From contig NZ_BJYX01000006.1 in NCBI RefSeq assembly GCF_007991735.1, positions 124,001 through 188,000 of the forward strand: a stretch of DNA of 64,000 bases, written 5' to 3'. Both the position numbers and the translations under genes were made by a program. Positions 11,068 through 19,274 of the stretch are shown here, piece by piece. Below the pieces are notes generated by a model. That model was not told the origin of the DNA. It searched no databases and saw nothing but the letters and a program-made list of their open reading frames with translations. The stretch is from Terrabacter aerolatus (GTDB lineage Bacteria > Actinomycetota > Actinomycetes > Actinomycetales > Dermatophilaceae). Within the stretch, counting starts at the first letter, position 1. Every line of letters starts with the position of its first letter.

Positions 11068-13959
11068 GTGGCGCAACTTCTGCTCCTGCACCTGCTCGCC
11101 GCCGCCCTCGCGCCGTGGCTCGCAAAGGTCCTGCGCACCAAGGCCTTCCTCGTCCTCGCCCTGGCGCCCGCGGTCTCGTTCGGCTGGCTCGTGTCCGTCT
11201 CGAACGACGTTCGCGCGGGCAACCTTCCGACACAACGGATCTCATGGGTCCCTGGCCTCGGCATCGATCTCGACTTCCGGGTCACGACGCTCTCCTGGGT
11301 GCTGGGCCTGCTCGTCACCGGTGTCGGCGCGCTCGTCCTGCTCTACTGCACGTGGTACTTCACCGACCGCGACCCGACGCTGTGGCGCTTCACGTCGGTC
11401 TTCACGGCGTTCGCCGGCGCGATGCTCGGGCTGGTCCTCACCGACAACTTCCTCGTGCTCTACGTCTTCTGGGAGCTGACGACGGTCTTCTCCTACCTGC
11501 TCATCGGGCACAACCCGGCGAGCTCGACCAACCGGCGAGCCGCGATGCAGGCCCTCATCGTCACGACGTTCGGCGGCCTCGCGATGCTCGTCGGCATCAT
11601 CGCGCTCGGCGTGCACCACACGTACTCGATCTCCGGGCTGCTCGCCGACCCGCCGCCGCTCGACGCGGTCACGGTGGCGTCGGTCGTGCTGCTCCTCGTC
11701 GGGGCCCTGTCGAAGTCGGCGCTCGTGCCGTTCCACTTCTGGCTGCCGGGGGCGATGGCCGCACCGACGCCGGTCAGCGCCTACCTCCACGCCGCCGCGA
11801 TGGTCAAGGCCGGCATCTACCTCGTCGCACTGCTCGCCCCCGTCTTCGCCGGCGCGCCGGCGTGGCACGCGCTGACCATGGGCCTCGGCCTGCTCACCAT
11901 GCTCGTCGGCGGCTGGCGCGCCCTGCGCCAGCACGACATCAAGCTGCTCCTCGCCTACGGCACGGTGAGCCAGCTCGGCTTCATCGTCGCCGTCGCGGGC
12001 CTCGGCACCAAGCAGGCGGCGCTGTCGGCGCTCGCCCTCGTCGTCGCCCACGCCCTCTTCAAATCGACGCTGTTCCTCACGGTCGGGGTCGTCGACAAGT
12101 GCACGGGCACGCGCGACCTGCGTCAGCTCTCCGGCGTCGGACGTCGGCTCCTGCCGGTCGCCGTGCCCGCCACGCTCGCCGGGCTCTCGATGGCCGGCAT
12201 CGTGCCGCTCGCCGGTTTCGTGTCCAAGGAGAGCGCCCTCGAGTCGCTGTGGGAGGACGTCCACACCTCGGCCCCGCTGACCGCGCCGTGGAGCTGGCTC
12301 GCGATCGTGGGCGTCGTGGCCGGCTCGGCCCTCACGGTGGCCTACACGGCACGCTTCCTCTGGGGCGCGTTCGCGACCAAGCCCGGCGTCGCCCCGACGC
12401 CGGTCAAGGCCGCCCACCCGGGCTTCGTGCTCGCGCCGCTGCTGCTGGGGGTCACGAGCCTGCTGCTGGGTCTGCTCGCCCCGCTCGAGTCGCCGTGGCT
12501 GCAGCCGTATGCCGTGGGCTTCCCCGTCGGTGCGGAGCCGCAGACGCTCGCGCTGTGGCACGGCGTCACCGTGCCGCTCATGCTCTCGCTCGTGTCCGTG
12601 GCCGTAGGCCTCGTGCTCTTCGCGCAGCGCGACCTCGTCGCCCGGCTGCAGTCCACCGTCCCAGCCCTCGTCGACGGGGAGCGTGGCTTCTCCCGCACCC
12701 TGCGCTGGGTCGACCGCGGGGCCGTCGAGACGACCGCCGTGACGCAGCGCGGTTCGCTGCCGATCTACCTCGCCAGCATCCTCATCGTCTTCGTCTCGCT
12801 CCCGGGCCTCGCAGCGGCGACGCAGGGCACCTTCCCCGAGGTCCGGCTCTGGGACAACCCGGGCCAGGCCGTCGTGGGGGTCGTCGTCGTCGCGGCCGCG
12901 GTGCTCGTGCTCGTCACCCGTCGCCGCCTCACCGCGGTGATGCTCGTGGGCGCCACGGGCTACGGCGTCTCGCTCCTCTTCATCCTCCACGGGGCGCCCG
13001 ACCTCGCCATCACCCAGATGCTCGTCGAGACGGTGTCGCTCGTCGTCTTCGTGCTCGCGCTGCGCCGGCTGCCGACGAAGTTCACCCGTCACCCGCACTC
13101 CCCCTCGCGCACCTGGCGGATCGCGCTCGGGGTGGCCGTGGGGGCCTCCGTCGGCGCCATCGCGCTCGTCGCGTCTGGTGGTCGCACCGCAGAGCCGGTG
13201 TCGGCCGGATTCCCCACGGAGGCCTACGCTTTCGGCCACGGCAAGAACATCGTCAACGTCACGCTCGTCGACATCCGAGCCTGGGACACCCTGGGTGAGG
13301 TGTCGGTGCTCGTGGCCGCGGCGACCGGCATCGCCAGCCTCATCTTCGTGCGCACCCGCAACACCCGCCTGTCGCGCGCGACCTCGAAGTCGCTCCCGTC
13401 GAGCACCCCCGGCCGCGGCACGTGGCTGCACGGTGGTCGGACGATGCGCACCGAGAAGCGCTCGGTGATCTTCGAGGTCGTGACGCGGCTCGTCTTCCAC
13501 ATCATGCTGGCGGCCTCGCTCTTCCTGCTCTTCGCCGGACACAACCAGCCCGGCGGCGGTTTCGCCGGCGGCCTGGTCGCGGGGCTCGCCCTCGTCGTGC
13601 GCTACCTCGCCGGGGGCCGCTACGAGCTCGACGAGGCGGCGCCCTTCGACGCCGGCCTGCTCGTCGGGCTCGGGCTGCTCGTCGCCGTCGGCTCGGCGCT
13701 GGCACCGCTCGCGTTCGGCGGCACCATCCTCGAGACGACGACCGTCGACTTCACCCTGCCCCCGTGGGGCGAGGTGCACGTCGTGACCTCCCTCGCCTTC
13801 GACATCGGCGTCTACCTCATCGTCGTCGGCATGATGCTCGACATCGTGCGGAGCCTCGGCACGGGCATCGACCGCCAGATCGCCGAGGAGTCCGAGGACG
13901 CCGGCGGCGCCGGCGACACCGGCGCCCCGGGCGAGCAGGACGAGGTGGTGCGGTCATGA
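11068..13959 (+). CDS. mrpA: Na+/H+ antiporter Mrp subunit A with fused subunit B domain
   Basis: 963 residues, a polytopic membrane protein. The proton-translocating antiporter domain includes ALSKSALVPFHFWLPGAMAAPTPVSAYLHAA, related to complex I NuoL/NuoM (quoted region 11710-11800). The C-terminus, from about HGGRTMRTEKRSVIFEVV, is an MnhB-type domain (LFLLFAGHNQPGGGFAGG), so subunit B is fused to A, as in group 2 Mrp systems. GTG 11068 was preferred because GAAGGG precedes it and the protein then begins directly with a membrane helix; ATG 11026 would add 14 polar residues. First gene of a tightly overlapping six-gene operon. Confidence 0.93.
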   Translation: MAQLLLLHLLAAALAPWLAKVLRTKAFLVLALAPAVSFGWLVSVSNDVRAGNLPTQRISWVPGLGIDLDFRVTTLSWVLGLLVTGVGALVLLYCTWYFTDRDPTLWRFTSVFTAFAGAMLGLVLTDNFLVLYVFWELTTVFSYLLIGHNPASSTNRRAAMQALIVTTFGGLAMLVGIIALGVHHTYSISGLLADPPPLDAVTVASVVLLLVGALSKSALVPFHFWLPGAMAAPTPVSAYLHAAAMVKAGIYLVALLAPVFAGAPAWHALTMGLGLLTMLVGGWRALRQHDIKLLLAYGTVSQLGFIVAVAGLGTKQAALSALALVVAHALFKSTLFLTVGVVDKCTGTRDLRQLSGVGRRLLPVAVPATLAGLSMAGIVPLAGFVSKESALESLWEDVHTSAPLTAPWSWLAIVGVVAGSALTVAYTARFLWGAFATKPGVAPTPVKAAHPGFVLAPLLLGVTSLLLGLLAPLESPWLQPYAVGFPVGAEPQTLALWHGVTVPLMLSLVSVAVGLVLFAQRDLVARLQSTVPALVDGERGFSRTLRWVDRGAVETTAVTQRGSLPIYLASILIVFVSLPGLAAATQGTFPEVRLWDNPGQAVVGVVVVAAAVLVLVTRRRLTAVMLVGATGYGVSLLFILHGAPDLAITQMLVETVSLVVFVLALRRLPTKFTRHPHSPSRTWRIALGVAVGASVGAIALVASGGRTAEPVSAGFPTEAYAFGHGKNIVNVTLVDIRAWDTLGEVSVLVAAATGIASLIFVRTRNTRLSRATSKSLPSSTPGRGTWLHGGRTMRTEKRSVIFEVVTRLVFHIMLAASLFLLFAGHNQPGGGFAGGLVAGLALVVRYLAGGRYELDEAAPFDAGLLVGLGLLVAVGSALAPLAFGGTILETTTVDFTLPPWGEVHVVTSLAFDIGVYLIVVGMMLDIVRSLGTGIDRQIAEESEDAGGAGDTGAPGEQDEVVRS

Positions 13960-14432
13960 CGACCCTCGCACCCGCGCTCATCGAGCCGACCCTCCAGCCG
14001 AACATGACGCTCGTCCTCGTCACCGTCGGCCTCGTGGCCGCCGGCACCGCGCTCGCGCTGGACCGGAGCCTCGTGCGCGTCCTGCTCGGCATGGTGCTCA
14101 TCGGCAACGGCATCGCGGTCCTCTACCTCGTCATCAGCGGACGAGCGGGACGTGCGCCCTTCGTCGGCGAGGACCCGGCCGCCATCAGCGACCCGCTGCC
14201 CCAGGCCATGGTCCTGACCGCCATCGTCATCTCGCTCGCGACGATCGGCTTCCTGCTCGCCCTGTCCTACCGGCTCTGGCAGATCTCGGGCACCGACGAC
14301 GTGCCCGACGACGCCGAGGACGCCCGCATCCAGCGGCCGGCCCTCGAGGACCAGACCTCCTCGACCTACGACCCCTCCGAGGCGTCGACGACCACCTCCG
14401 ACGAGCTCGCCCACGGCGACGGGAGCCCGTGA
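13956..14432 (+). CDS. mrpC: Na+/H+ antiporter Mrp subunit C
   Basis: 158 residues, NuoK-like. The ATG overlaps the mrpA stop (ATGA). Three helices are visible: TLVLVTVGLVAAGTALAL, VRVLLGMVLIGNGIAVLYLV and DPLPQAMVLTAIVISLATIGFLLAL. The segment with PLPQAMVLTAIVI is diagnostic for MnhC/MrpC. A polar, acidic C-terminal tail of about 50 residues (Asp/Glu/Ser/Thr) extends beyond the usual NuoK length. It works as part of the membrane antiporter complex that expels Na+ in exchange for protons. Confidence 0.93.
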   Translation: MTTLAPALIEPTLQPNMTLVLVTVGLVAAGTALALDRSLVRVLLGMVLIGNGIAVLYLVISGRAGRAPFVGEDPAAISDPLPQAMVLTAIVISLATIGFLLALSYRLWQISGTDDVPDDAEDARIQRPALEDQTSSTYDPSEASTTTSDELAHGDGSP

Positions 14433-14436
14433 CGCC

Positions 14437-16062
14437 ATGAACCTGACCGATGTCCCCGTGCCCGACCTCGTGCCGCTGCCCGTGCTGCTGCCGCTGCTCG
14501 GCGCCGCCCTGGCGCTCGCCTTCCGACGCTCCCCGCGGCTGCAGCGCATCGTCAGCCTCGCGGCCCTTGCCGCGGTCGTCGTCGTGGCCGGCATCCTCGT
14601 CTGGCAGACCGACGCCCAGGGGCCGCAGGTGCTCTGGCTCGGCGCCTGGCAGGAGCCCCTCGGCATCTCCCTCGTCGCCGACCGCCTCAGCGCGCTCATG
14701 CTGCTCGTCTCGGCCATCGTCACCCTGCTCGTGCTCGTCTTCGCCATCGGGCAGGGCCAGGCCGACAGCGACGACGAGACGGAGAGCGAGACCCCGCTGA
14801 CGATCTTCCACCCGACCTACCTCGTCCTCGCGGCCGGCGTGTCCAACGCGTTCCTCGCCGGTGACCTCTTCAACCTCTTCGTCGGCTTCGAGATCCTCCT
14901 CTTCAGCTCCTACGTCCTCATCACGCTCGGCGGGGCGGCCGCACGCATCCACGCGGGCACGACCTACGTCGTCGTCAGCCTCCTCAGCTCCGCGCTCTTC
15001 CTCGTCGGCATCGCCGCGGTGTATGCCGCCACGGGCACCGTCAACCTCGCCCAGCTCGCGATCCGGATCGGCGACCTGTCCCCCGGCGTGGCACTCGTCC
15101 TCCAGCTCTCGCTGCTCACGGCCTTCGCCATCAAGGCGGCCGTCTTCCCCATGTCGGCGTGGCTGCCCGACAGCTACCCCACGGCCCCCGCGCCGGTCAC
15201 GGCGGTCTTCGCCGGCCTGCTGACCAAGGTCGGCGTCTACGCGATCATCCGCACCCAGACCCTGCTCTTCCCCGACTCGCCGCTGCAGGGCCTGCTCATG
15301 TGGGCCGCCCTGCTGACCATGGTCATCGGCATCCTCGGCGCCGTGTCGCAGTCGGGGCTCAAGCGGATCCTGTCCTTCACGCTCGTCAGCCACATCGGCT
15401 ACATGATCTTCGGCATCGCCCTGGCGACGCCGCAGGGCACGGCAGGCGCCATCTTCTACGTCGCGCACCACATCACGATCCAGACCGCGCTCTTCCTCAT
15501 CACCGGCCTCGTCGAGCGCCTCGGCGGCACGACCTCGCTCGACCGCCTCGGTGGCCTCGCCGTCGCCTCCCCCGTGCTCGCGACGCTCTTCTTCGTCTCG
15601 GCGATGAACCTCTCCGGCATCCCGCCGCTCTCGGGATTCCTCGCCAAGGTCGGCCTGCTCGACGCCGGGATCGCCGTCGGCACCCCGCTCGCCTGGCTGC
15701 TCGTCGTGGGCGGCATCGTCACGAGCCTGCTGACGCTCTACGCCCTCGCCAAGGTCTGGAGCCAGGCCTTCTGGCGCACCCTCGCCGACGCCCCACGGTC
15801 CACCGAGACCGCGGCCGCCCTGCAGGACGGCACCCTCGACGTCGAGCCGGCGTCCGACCCGGCAACGGCCGTCCTCGTCGACACGAGCCCGCGGGCGCTG
15901 CCCCGCACGATGCTCGGGGCGACGGCCGCCATGACGCTCGTCGGCCTGCTCCTCACCGTCGTCGCCGGGCCCCTCTACGCCTACACACAACGGGCCGCCG
16001 GCGACCTCGCGAGGCGTCAGCCCTACATCACGAGCGTCCTGCCGGTGGAGGTCCGGCGATGA
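14437..16062 (+). CDS. mrpD: Na+/H+ antiporter Mrp subunit D
   Basis: 541 residues, 13-14 predicted helices. Motifs of the proton-pumping family are visible: LAAGVSNAFLAGDLFNLFVGFEILL region (14830-14900), AFAIKAAVFPMSAWLPDSYP, and SGLKRILSFTLVSHIGYM. The SFTLVSHIGYM stretch is typical of MnhD. The gene starts 4 bp after mrpC. With MrpA it forms the two putative ion-translocating modules of the complex. One GTATGCCG copy inside encodes Tyr-Ala (AVYAATG). Confidence 0.93.
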   Translation: MNLTDVPVPDLVPLPVLLPLLGAALALAFRRSPRLQRIVSLAALAAVVVVAGILVWQTDAQGPQVLWLGAWQEPLGISLVADRLSALMLLVSAIVTLLVLVFAIGQGQADSDDETESETPLTIFHPTYLVLAAGVSNAFLAGDLFNLFVGFEILLFSSYVLITLGGAAARIHAGTTYVVVSLLSSALFLVGIAAVYAATGTVNLAQLAIRIGDLSPGVALVLQLSLLTAFAIKAAVFPMSAWLPDSYPTAPAPVTAVFAGLLTKVGVYAIIRTQTLLFPDSPLQGLLMWAALLTMVIGILGAVSQSGLKRILSFTLVSHIGYMIFGIALATPQGTAGAIFYVAHHITIQTALFLITGLVERLGGTTSLDRLGGLAVASPVLATLFFVSAMNLSGIPPLSGFLAKVGLLDAGIAVGTPLAWLLVVGGIVTSLLTLYALAKVWSQAFWRTLADAPRSTETAAALQDGTLDVEPASDPATAVLVDTSPRALPRTMLGATAAMTLVGLLLTVVAGPLYAYTQRAAGDLARRQPYITSVLPVEVRR

Positions 16063-16730
16063 GCGAGGTCCGGATGGCCACCGCGCCGCGCGGCCCCGAG
16101 ACGCCGCGCCGTCGGCGCCGGGTGCTGCAGCCCCGCGCCGTCGCGACCATCGCGCTCGCCTGGGTGCTGCTGTGGGACCGCGTCACCTGGGGCAACGTCG
16201 TCAACGGCGTCCTCGTCGGGCTCCTCGTGACGTACGCGTTCCCCCTGCCCTCCATCGAGTTCTCGGGACGCCTGCGCCCGCACCGGGTGCTGCTGCTCGT
16301 CGGCCACTTCCTCGTCGACCTCGTCGGCGCCTCGTGGCAGGTCATGCGGCTCGCGTTCGGTCGGCGCAGCCCCCGCAACGCCGTCATCGAGGTGCAGCTG
16401 CGCTCGCGCTCCGACTTCTACCTCACCCTGACGGCCGAGCTCGTCGCCCTCGTGCCGGGCTCGGTCGTCATCGACGCACGGCGCTCCACCTCGGTGCTCT
16501 ACCTGCACCTGCTCGACGTCGAGCACGAGGGCCGCATCGAGGCCCAGCGCGCCCACGTGCTGGCGGTCGAGCGACGGGTCGTGCGCGCCCTCGGCTCGCG
16601 CGAGGAGATCGCTGCCATCGAGACCGGCGGCCCGTGGCCCACCGTCCCCGGCGCCGAGACCCGCACCGACACCACCGCCGACACCACCGCCGACACCACC
16701 GCCCACTGCGACGAGGAGGAGCACTCGTGA
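16059..16730 (+). CDS. mrpE: Na+/H+ antiporter Mrp subunit E
   Basis: 223 residues; start overlaps the mrpD stop (ATGA). A short basic N-terminus (TPRRRRRVLQPR) leads into two helices and the conserved MnhE region (HFLVDLVGASWQVMRLAF, LTAELVALVPGSVVID, LYLHLLDV). The C-terminus carries a tandem 12-bp repeat, three units at 16668-16703, coding DTTA three times, just before the stop. That small expansion is probably variable between strains. Structural subunit of the Mrp complex. Confidence 0.9.
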   Translation: MSEVRMATAPRGPETPRRRRRVLQPRAVATIALAWVLLWDRVTWGNVVNGVLVGLLVTYAFPLPSIEFSGRLRPHRVLLLVGHFLVDLVGASWQVMRLAFGRRSPRNAVIEVQLRSRSDFYLTLTAELVALVPGSVVIDARRSTSVLYLHLLDVEHEGRIEAQRAHVLAVERRVVRALGSREEIAAIETGGPWPTVPGAETRTDTTADTTADTTAHCDEEEHS

Positions 16731-17053
16731 CCATCGTCCTCGGCATCTCGCTCGCCATGCTCGGCGCCGCCGCGGCCCTCGTGCTCGTGCGCCTCTTCAC
16801 CGGGCCGAGCAACCTCGACCGGATCGTGGCCGCCGAGATCCTGCTCGTCATCGTCATCGCCGGCGTCGCCCTCGAGTCCGCGCGCCAGCACACGACGACC
16901 TACCTGCCCCTCCTGATGATCCTCGGGCTGGTGGGCTTCGTCGGCGGCGTCGCCGTCACCCGCTTCCTGTCCCGTGACTCCGACGAGCCCGACGCCGTCG
17001 TGGCCGAGCACCCGGAACCGCGCCGGCACCCCGAGGCGTGGGAGCAGTCGTGA
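16727..17053 (+). CDS. mrpF: Na+/H+ antiporter Mrp subunit F
   Basis: 108 residues, GTG start overlapping the mrpE stop (GTGA). Three helices; the sequence VRLFTGPSNLDRIVAAEIL matches the MnhF/MrpF family signature (GP..DR..A...). A polar tail of about 25 residues follows the last helix. It is translationally coupled on both sides. Confidence 0.9.
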   Translation: MTIVLGISLAMLGAAAALVLVRLFTGPSNLDRIVAAEILLVIVIAGVALESARQHTTTYLPLLMILGLVGFVGGVAVTRFLSRDSDEPDAVVAEHPEPRRHPEAWEQS

Positions 17054-17433
17054 TCTGGACGTCGCTGCTCGACGCCGCCGGTGCCGTCTGCCTCCTGCTC
17101 GGGTCGTTCCTGTGCCTCGCCGGGGCCATCGGCCTCATCCGCTTCCCCGACACGCTGTCGCGGCTGCACGCCGCCACGAAGCCGCAGACCCTCGGACTCA
17201 TCCTCATCCTCACGGGGCTCGCCCTGACCCTGCGCACGTGGGCTGCGGTCACGACGCTCGTGCTCCTCGCGGCGACGCAGTTCTTCACCTCCCCCGTCTC
17301 GGCGCACCTCGTGGGCCGCGCCGCCTACCGCAACCGGTGCGTCGACTCCGAGACCCTCGAGATCGACGAGCTGTCCGAGGCGCTCGCGGGCGCGGACGCC
17401 GGTGACGGCTCCGAGGCCGACCCGACCCCGTGA
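17050..17433 (+). CDS. mrpG: Na+/H+ antiporter Mrp subunit G
   Basis: 127 residues, GTG start overlapping the mrpF stop (GTGA). The family hallmark IGLIRFPDTLSRLHAATKPQ is complete and is followed by TLGLILILTGLAL. Three helices, then an acidic tail (EIDELSEALAGADAGDG). Last gene of the operon. A single GTATGCCG copy lies 15 bp after the stop. Confidence 0.92.
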   Translation: MIWTSLLDAAGAVCLLLGSFLCLAGAIGLIRFPDTLSRLHAATKPQTLGLILILTGLALTLRTWAAVTTLVLLAATQFFTSPVSAHLVGRAAYRNRCVDSETLEIDELSEALAGADAGDGSEADPTP

Positions 17434-17467
17434 ACCCGTCGGTGCACACGGCATACGCCGACAGCGT

Positions 17468-17498
17468 TTGACCTCAAGCCTGCTCGAGCTCCTACCGT
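17468..17498 (+). promoter_or_regulatory. Promoter of the two-gene ABC exporter (leaderless)
   Basis: TTGACC (17468-17473) and TACCGT (17493-17498) are spaced by 19 bp. The GTG start follows the -10 box by 6 nt, so transcription probably begins at the start codon itself. The same TACCGT-N6-start arrangement is found again at 21463 upstream of the NHL lipoprotein. Confidence 0.65.
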
Positions 17499-17504
17499 CG
17501 GGCC

Positions 17505-19274
17505 GTGAGCCGCCCGGAAAATGACGTGAGACGCATCTGCGCCGAACGTACGATGAACCAAGTGATCCCGCTGCCCCACGCCGACCCAGGCACCCCTGAC
17601 CTGACCAGCCCCACGGCGTACCTCCGGTGGGTCGGCAGGGGCCAGTGGCGCACCCTCGTGGTCGCCATCGCCTTCGGCATCGTGTGGCTCGTCAGCCAGG
17701 CGCTCTTCCCCGCCGCGATGGGCAAGGCCATCGACGAGGGCATCATCGGCGGCGACGCGGGCTCGCTCGTGCTGTGGTGCGGCATCCTTGTCGGCCTCGT
17801 GACGATCAGCGCCCTGTCCGGCGCCATGCGCCACCGGTACGCCGTCGCCAACTGGATGCAGGGCGCCTTCCGCTCGGCCCAGCTCATCGGCCACAAGGCT
17901 GCCGACACCGGTGAGGCGCTCTCGCGCGCCGTCCCGACGGGCGACGTCGTCGCCACGGTCAGCTCCGACGCCATGCGGATCGGTGGGCTCTACGACGTGA
18001 CGGCACGGTTCGCGGGTGCGGTCGTGTCCTACGTCGTCGTCGCCCTCATCCTGCTGAGCGCGTCGACCCCCCTCGGTCTCGTCGTCCTCATCGGCGTACC
18101 GGTCCTCGTCGCGTGCCTCACCTTCATCGTCCGCCCCCTCCAGGCGCGGCAGCTGGCGCAGCGCGAGGAGTCCGGCAAGCTCATCGGGCTCGGTGCCGAC
18201 ACCGTCGCCGGCCTGCGCGTGCTGCGCGGCATCGGCGGCGAGCACACCTTCCTGAAGCGGTATGCCGTGCAGTCGCAGTCCGTGCGCCGGGTGGGCAACC
18301 ACGTCGCCGGCTACCAGGCCGCCCTCGACGCGGCGCAGGTGCTGCTGCCCGGGCTCTTCGTCCTCGTCGTCGTGTGGCTCGGCGCGCGATTCGCCATCGC
18401 CGGCGAGATCACGGCCGGTCAGCTCGTCGCCTTCTACGGCTACACCGCCTTCCTCGTCATCCCGCTGCGCACCGCGACCGAGATGGTCGACCGGGCGACC
18501 CGCGCGCACATCGGTGCCCGCAAGCTGACGACGATCCTGCGCGTCGAGCCGGACGCCGTCGAGACGCCGGACGCGCAGCCCCTGCCCGCCGGCCCCGCAC
18601 GCCTCCACGACCCGCGCAGCGGTGTCACCATCGAGCCGGGTCGCTTCACCGTCGTCGTGTCCGCGCGACCCGAGGACTCCGCGGCGCTCGCCGACCGGCT
18701 CGGTCGCTTCGGCGCCGACGAGACCGACGTGCGGCTCGACGGCACCCGCCTCGCGGACGCCTCGCTCGCAGCGGTGCGTCGGCGCATCGTCGTGTCCGAG
18801 ACCGACCCGCGCCTCTTCACGGGGTCGCTCCGCGACGAGCTCGACCCGTGGGGCGGCCACGACGACGCGGCGATCCTCGAGGCCCTCTCGGTCGCGAGCG
18901 GCGACGACGTGCTCGAGGCGCTGCCCGGCGGCCTGGACAACGAGGTCGAGGAGCGCGGCAGGGCCTTCTCCGGAGGGCAGCGCCAGCGGCTCGCCCTGAC
19001 CCGCGCCCTGCTGACCGATGCCGACACCCTCGTGCTCGTCGAGCCGACGAGCGCCGTCGACGCCCATACCGAGGCCCGCATCGCCGGACGCCTCACCGCG
19101 GCCCGCGCCGGGCGCACGACGGTCGTCATGTCGGCGAGCCCCCTCATCCTCGACCAGGCCGACGACGTCGTCTTCCTGCGAGACGGTGCGGTGGCTGCCA
19201 CGGGGACCCACAGCCGGTTGATGGCCGACGAACCCGACTACCGACGCACCGTCGTCCGAGGAGAGGAGGACTGA
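17505..19274 (+). CDS. ABC exporter half-transporter, catalytically degenerate subunit
   Basis: 589 residues: six-helix exporter domain, then an ATPase domain. The ATPase domain lacks a Walker A motif; where GxxGxGKS/T should be, the sequence reads VVVSARPEDSAALADRLG. Walker B is TLVLVEPTSA, with the Asp replaced by Val, and the H-loop His is replaced (VVMSASPL). The signature motif is intact and canonical: FSGGQRQRLALTRAL. The frame is continuous, so this is not a simple frameshift. It should pair with the next gene to give one working ATP site. GTG 17505 fits the leaderless promoter; ATG 17553 is an alternative. Substrate unknown. Confidence 0.88.
   Translation: MSRPENDVRRICAERTMNQVIPLPHADPGTPDLTSPTAYLRWVGRGQWRTLVVAIAFGIVWLVSQALFPAAMGKAIDEGIIGGDAGSLVLWCGILVGLVTISALSGAMRHRYAVANWMQGAFRSAQLIGHKAADTGEALSRAVPTGDVVATVSSDAMRIGGLYDVTARFAGAVVSYVVVALILLSASTPLGLVVLIGVPVLVACLTFIVRPLQARQLAQREESGKLIGLGADTVAGLRVLRGIGGEHTFLKRYAVQSQSVRRVGNHVAGYQAALDAAQVLLPGLFVLVVVWLGARFAIAGEITAGQLVAFYGYTAFLVIPLRTATEMVDRATRAHIGARKLTTILRVEPDAVETPDAQPLPAGPARLHDPRSGVTIEPGRFTVVVSARPEDSAALADRLGRFGADETDVRLDGTRLADASLAAVRRRIVVSETDPRLFTGSLRDELDPWGGHDDAAILEALSVASGDDVLEALPGGLDNEVEERGRAFSGGQRQRLALTRALLTDADTLVLVEPTSAVDAHTEARIAGRLTAARAGRTTVVMSASPLILDQADDVVFLRDGAVAATGTHSRLMADEPDYRRTVVRGEED

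Noticed and set aside
11242-13779. Long minus-strand frame of 845 codons opposite mrpA
   Set aside because: Composition is charged and repetitive (Glu/Arg/Asp/Gly), typical of the antisense of a GC-rich membrane gene; mrpA itself is clearly coding.
18600-18720. Sequencing frameshift as the cause of the missing Walker A in ABC subunit 1
   Set aside because: The frame is continuous with sensible codon usage before and after, and the partner shows the complementary loss in its signature motif.
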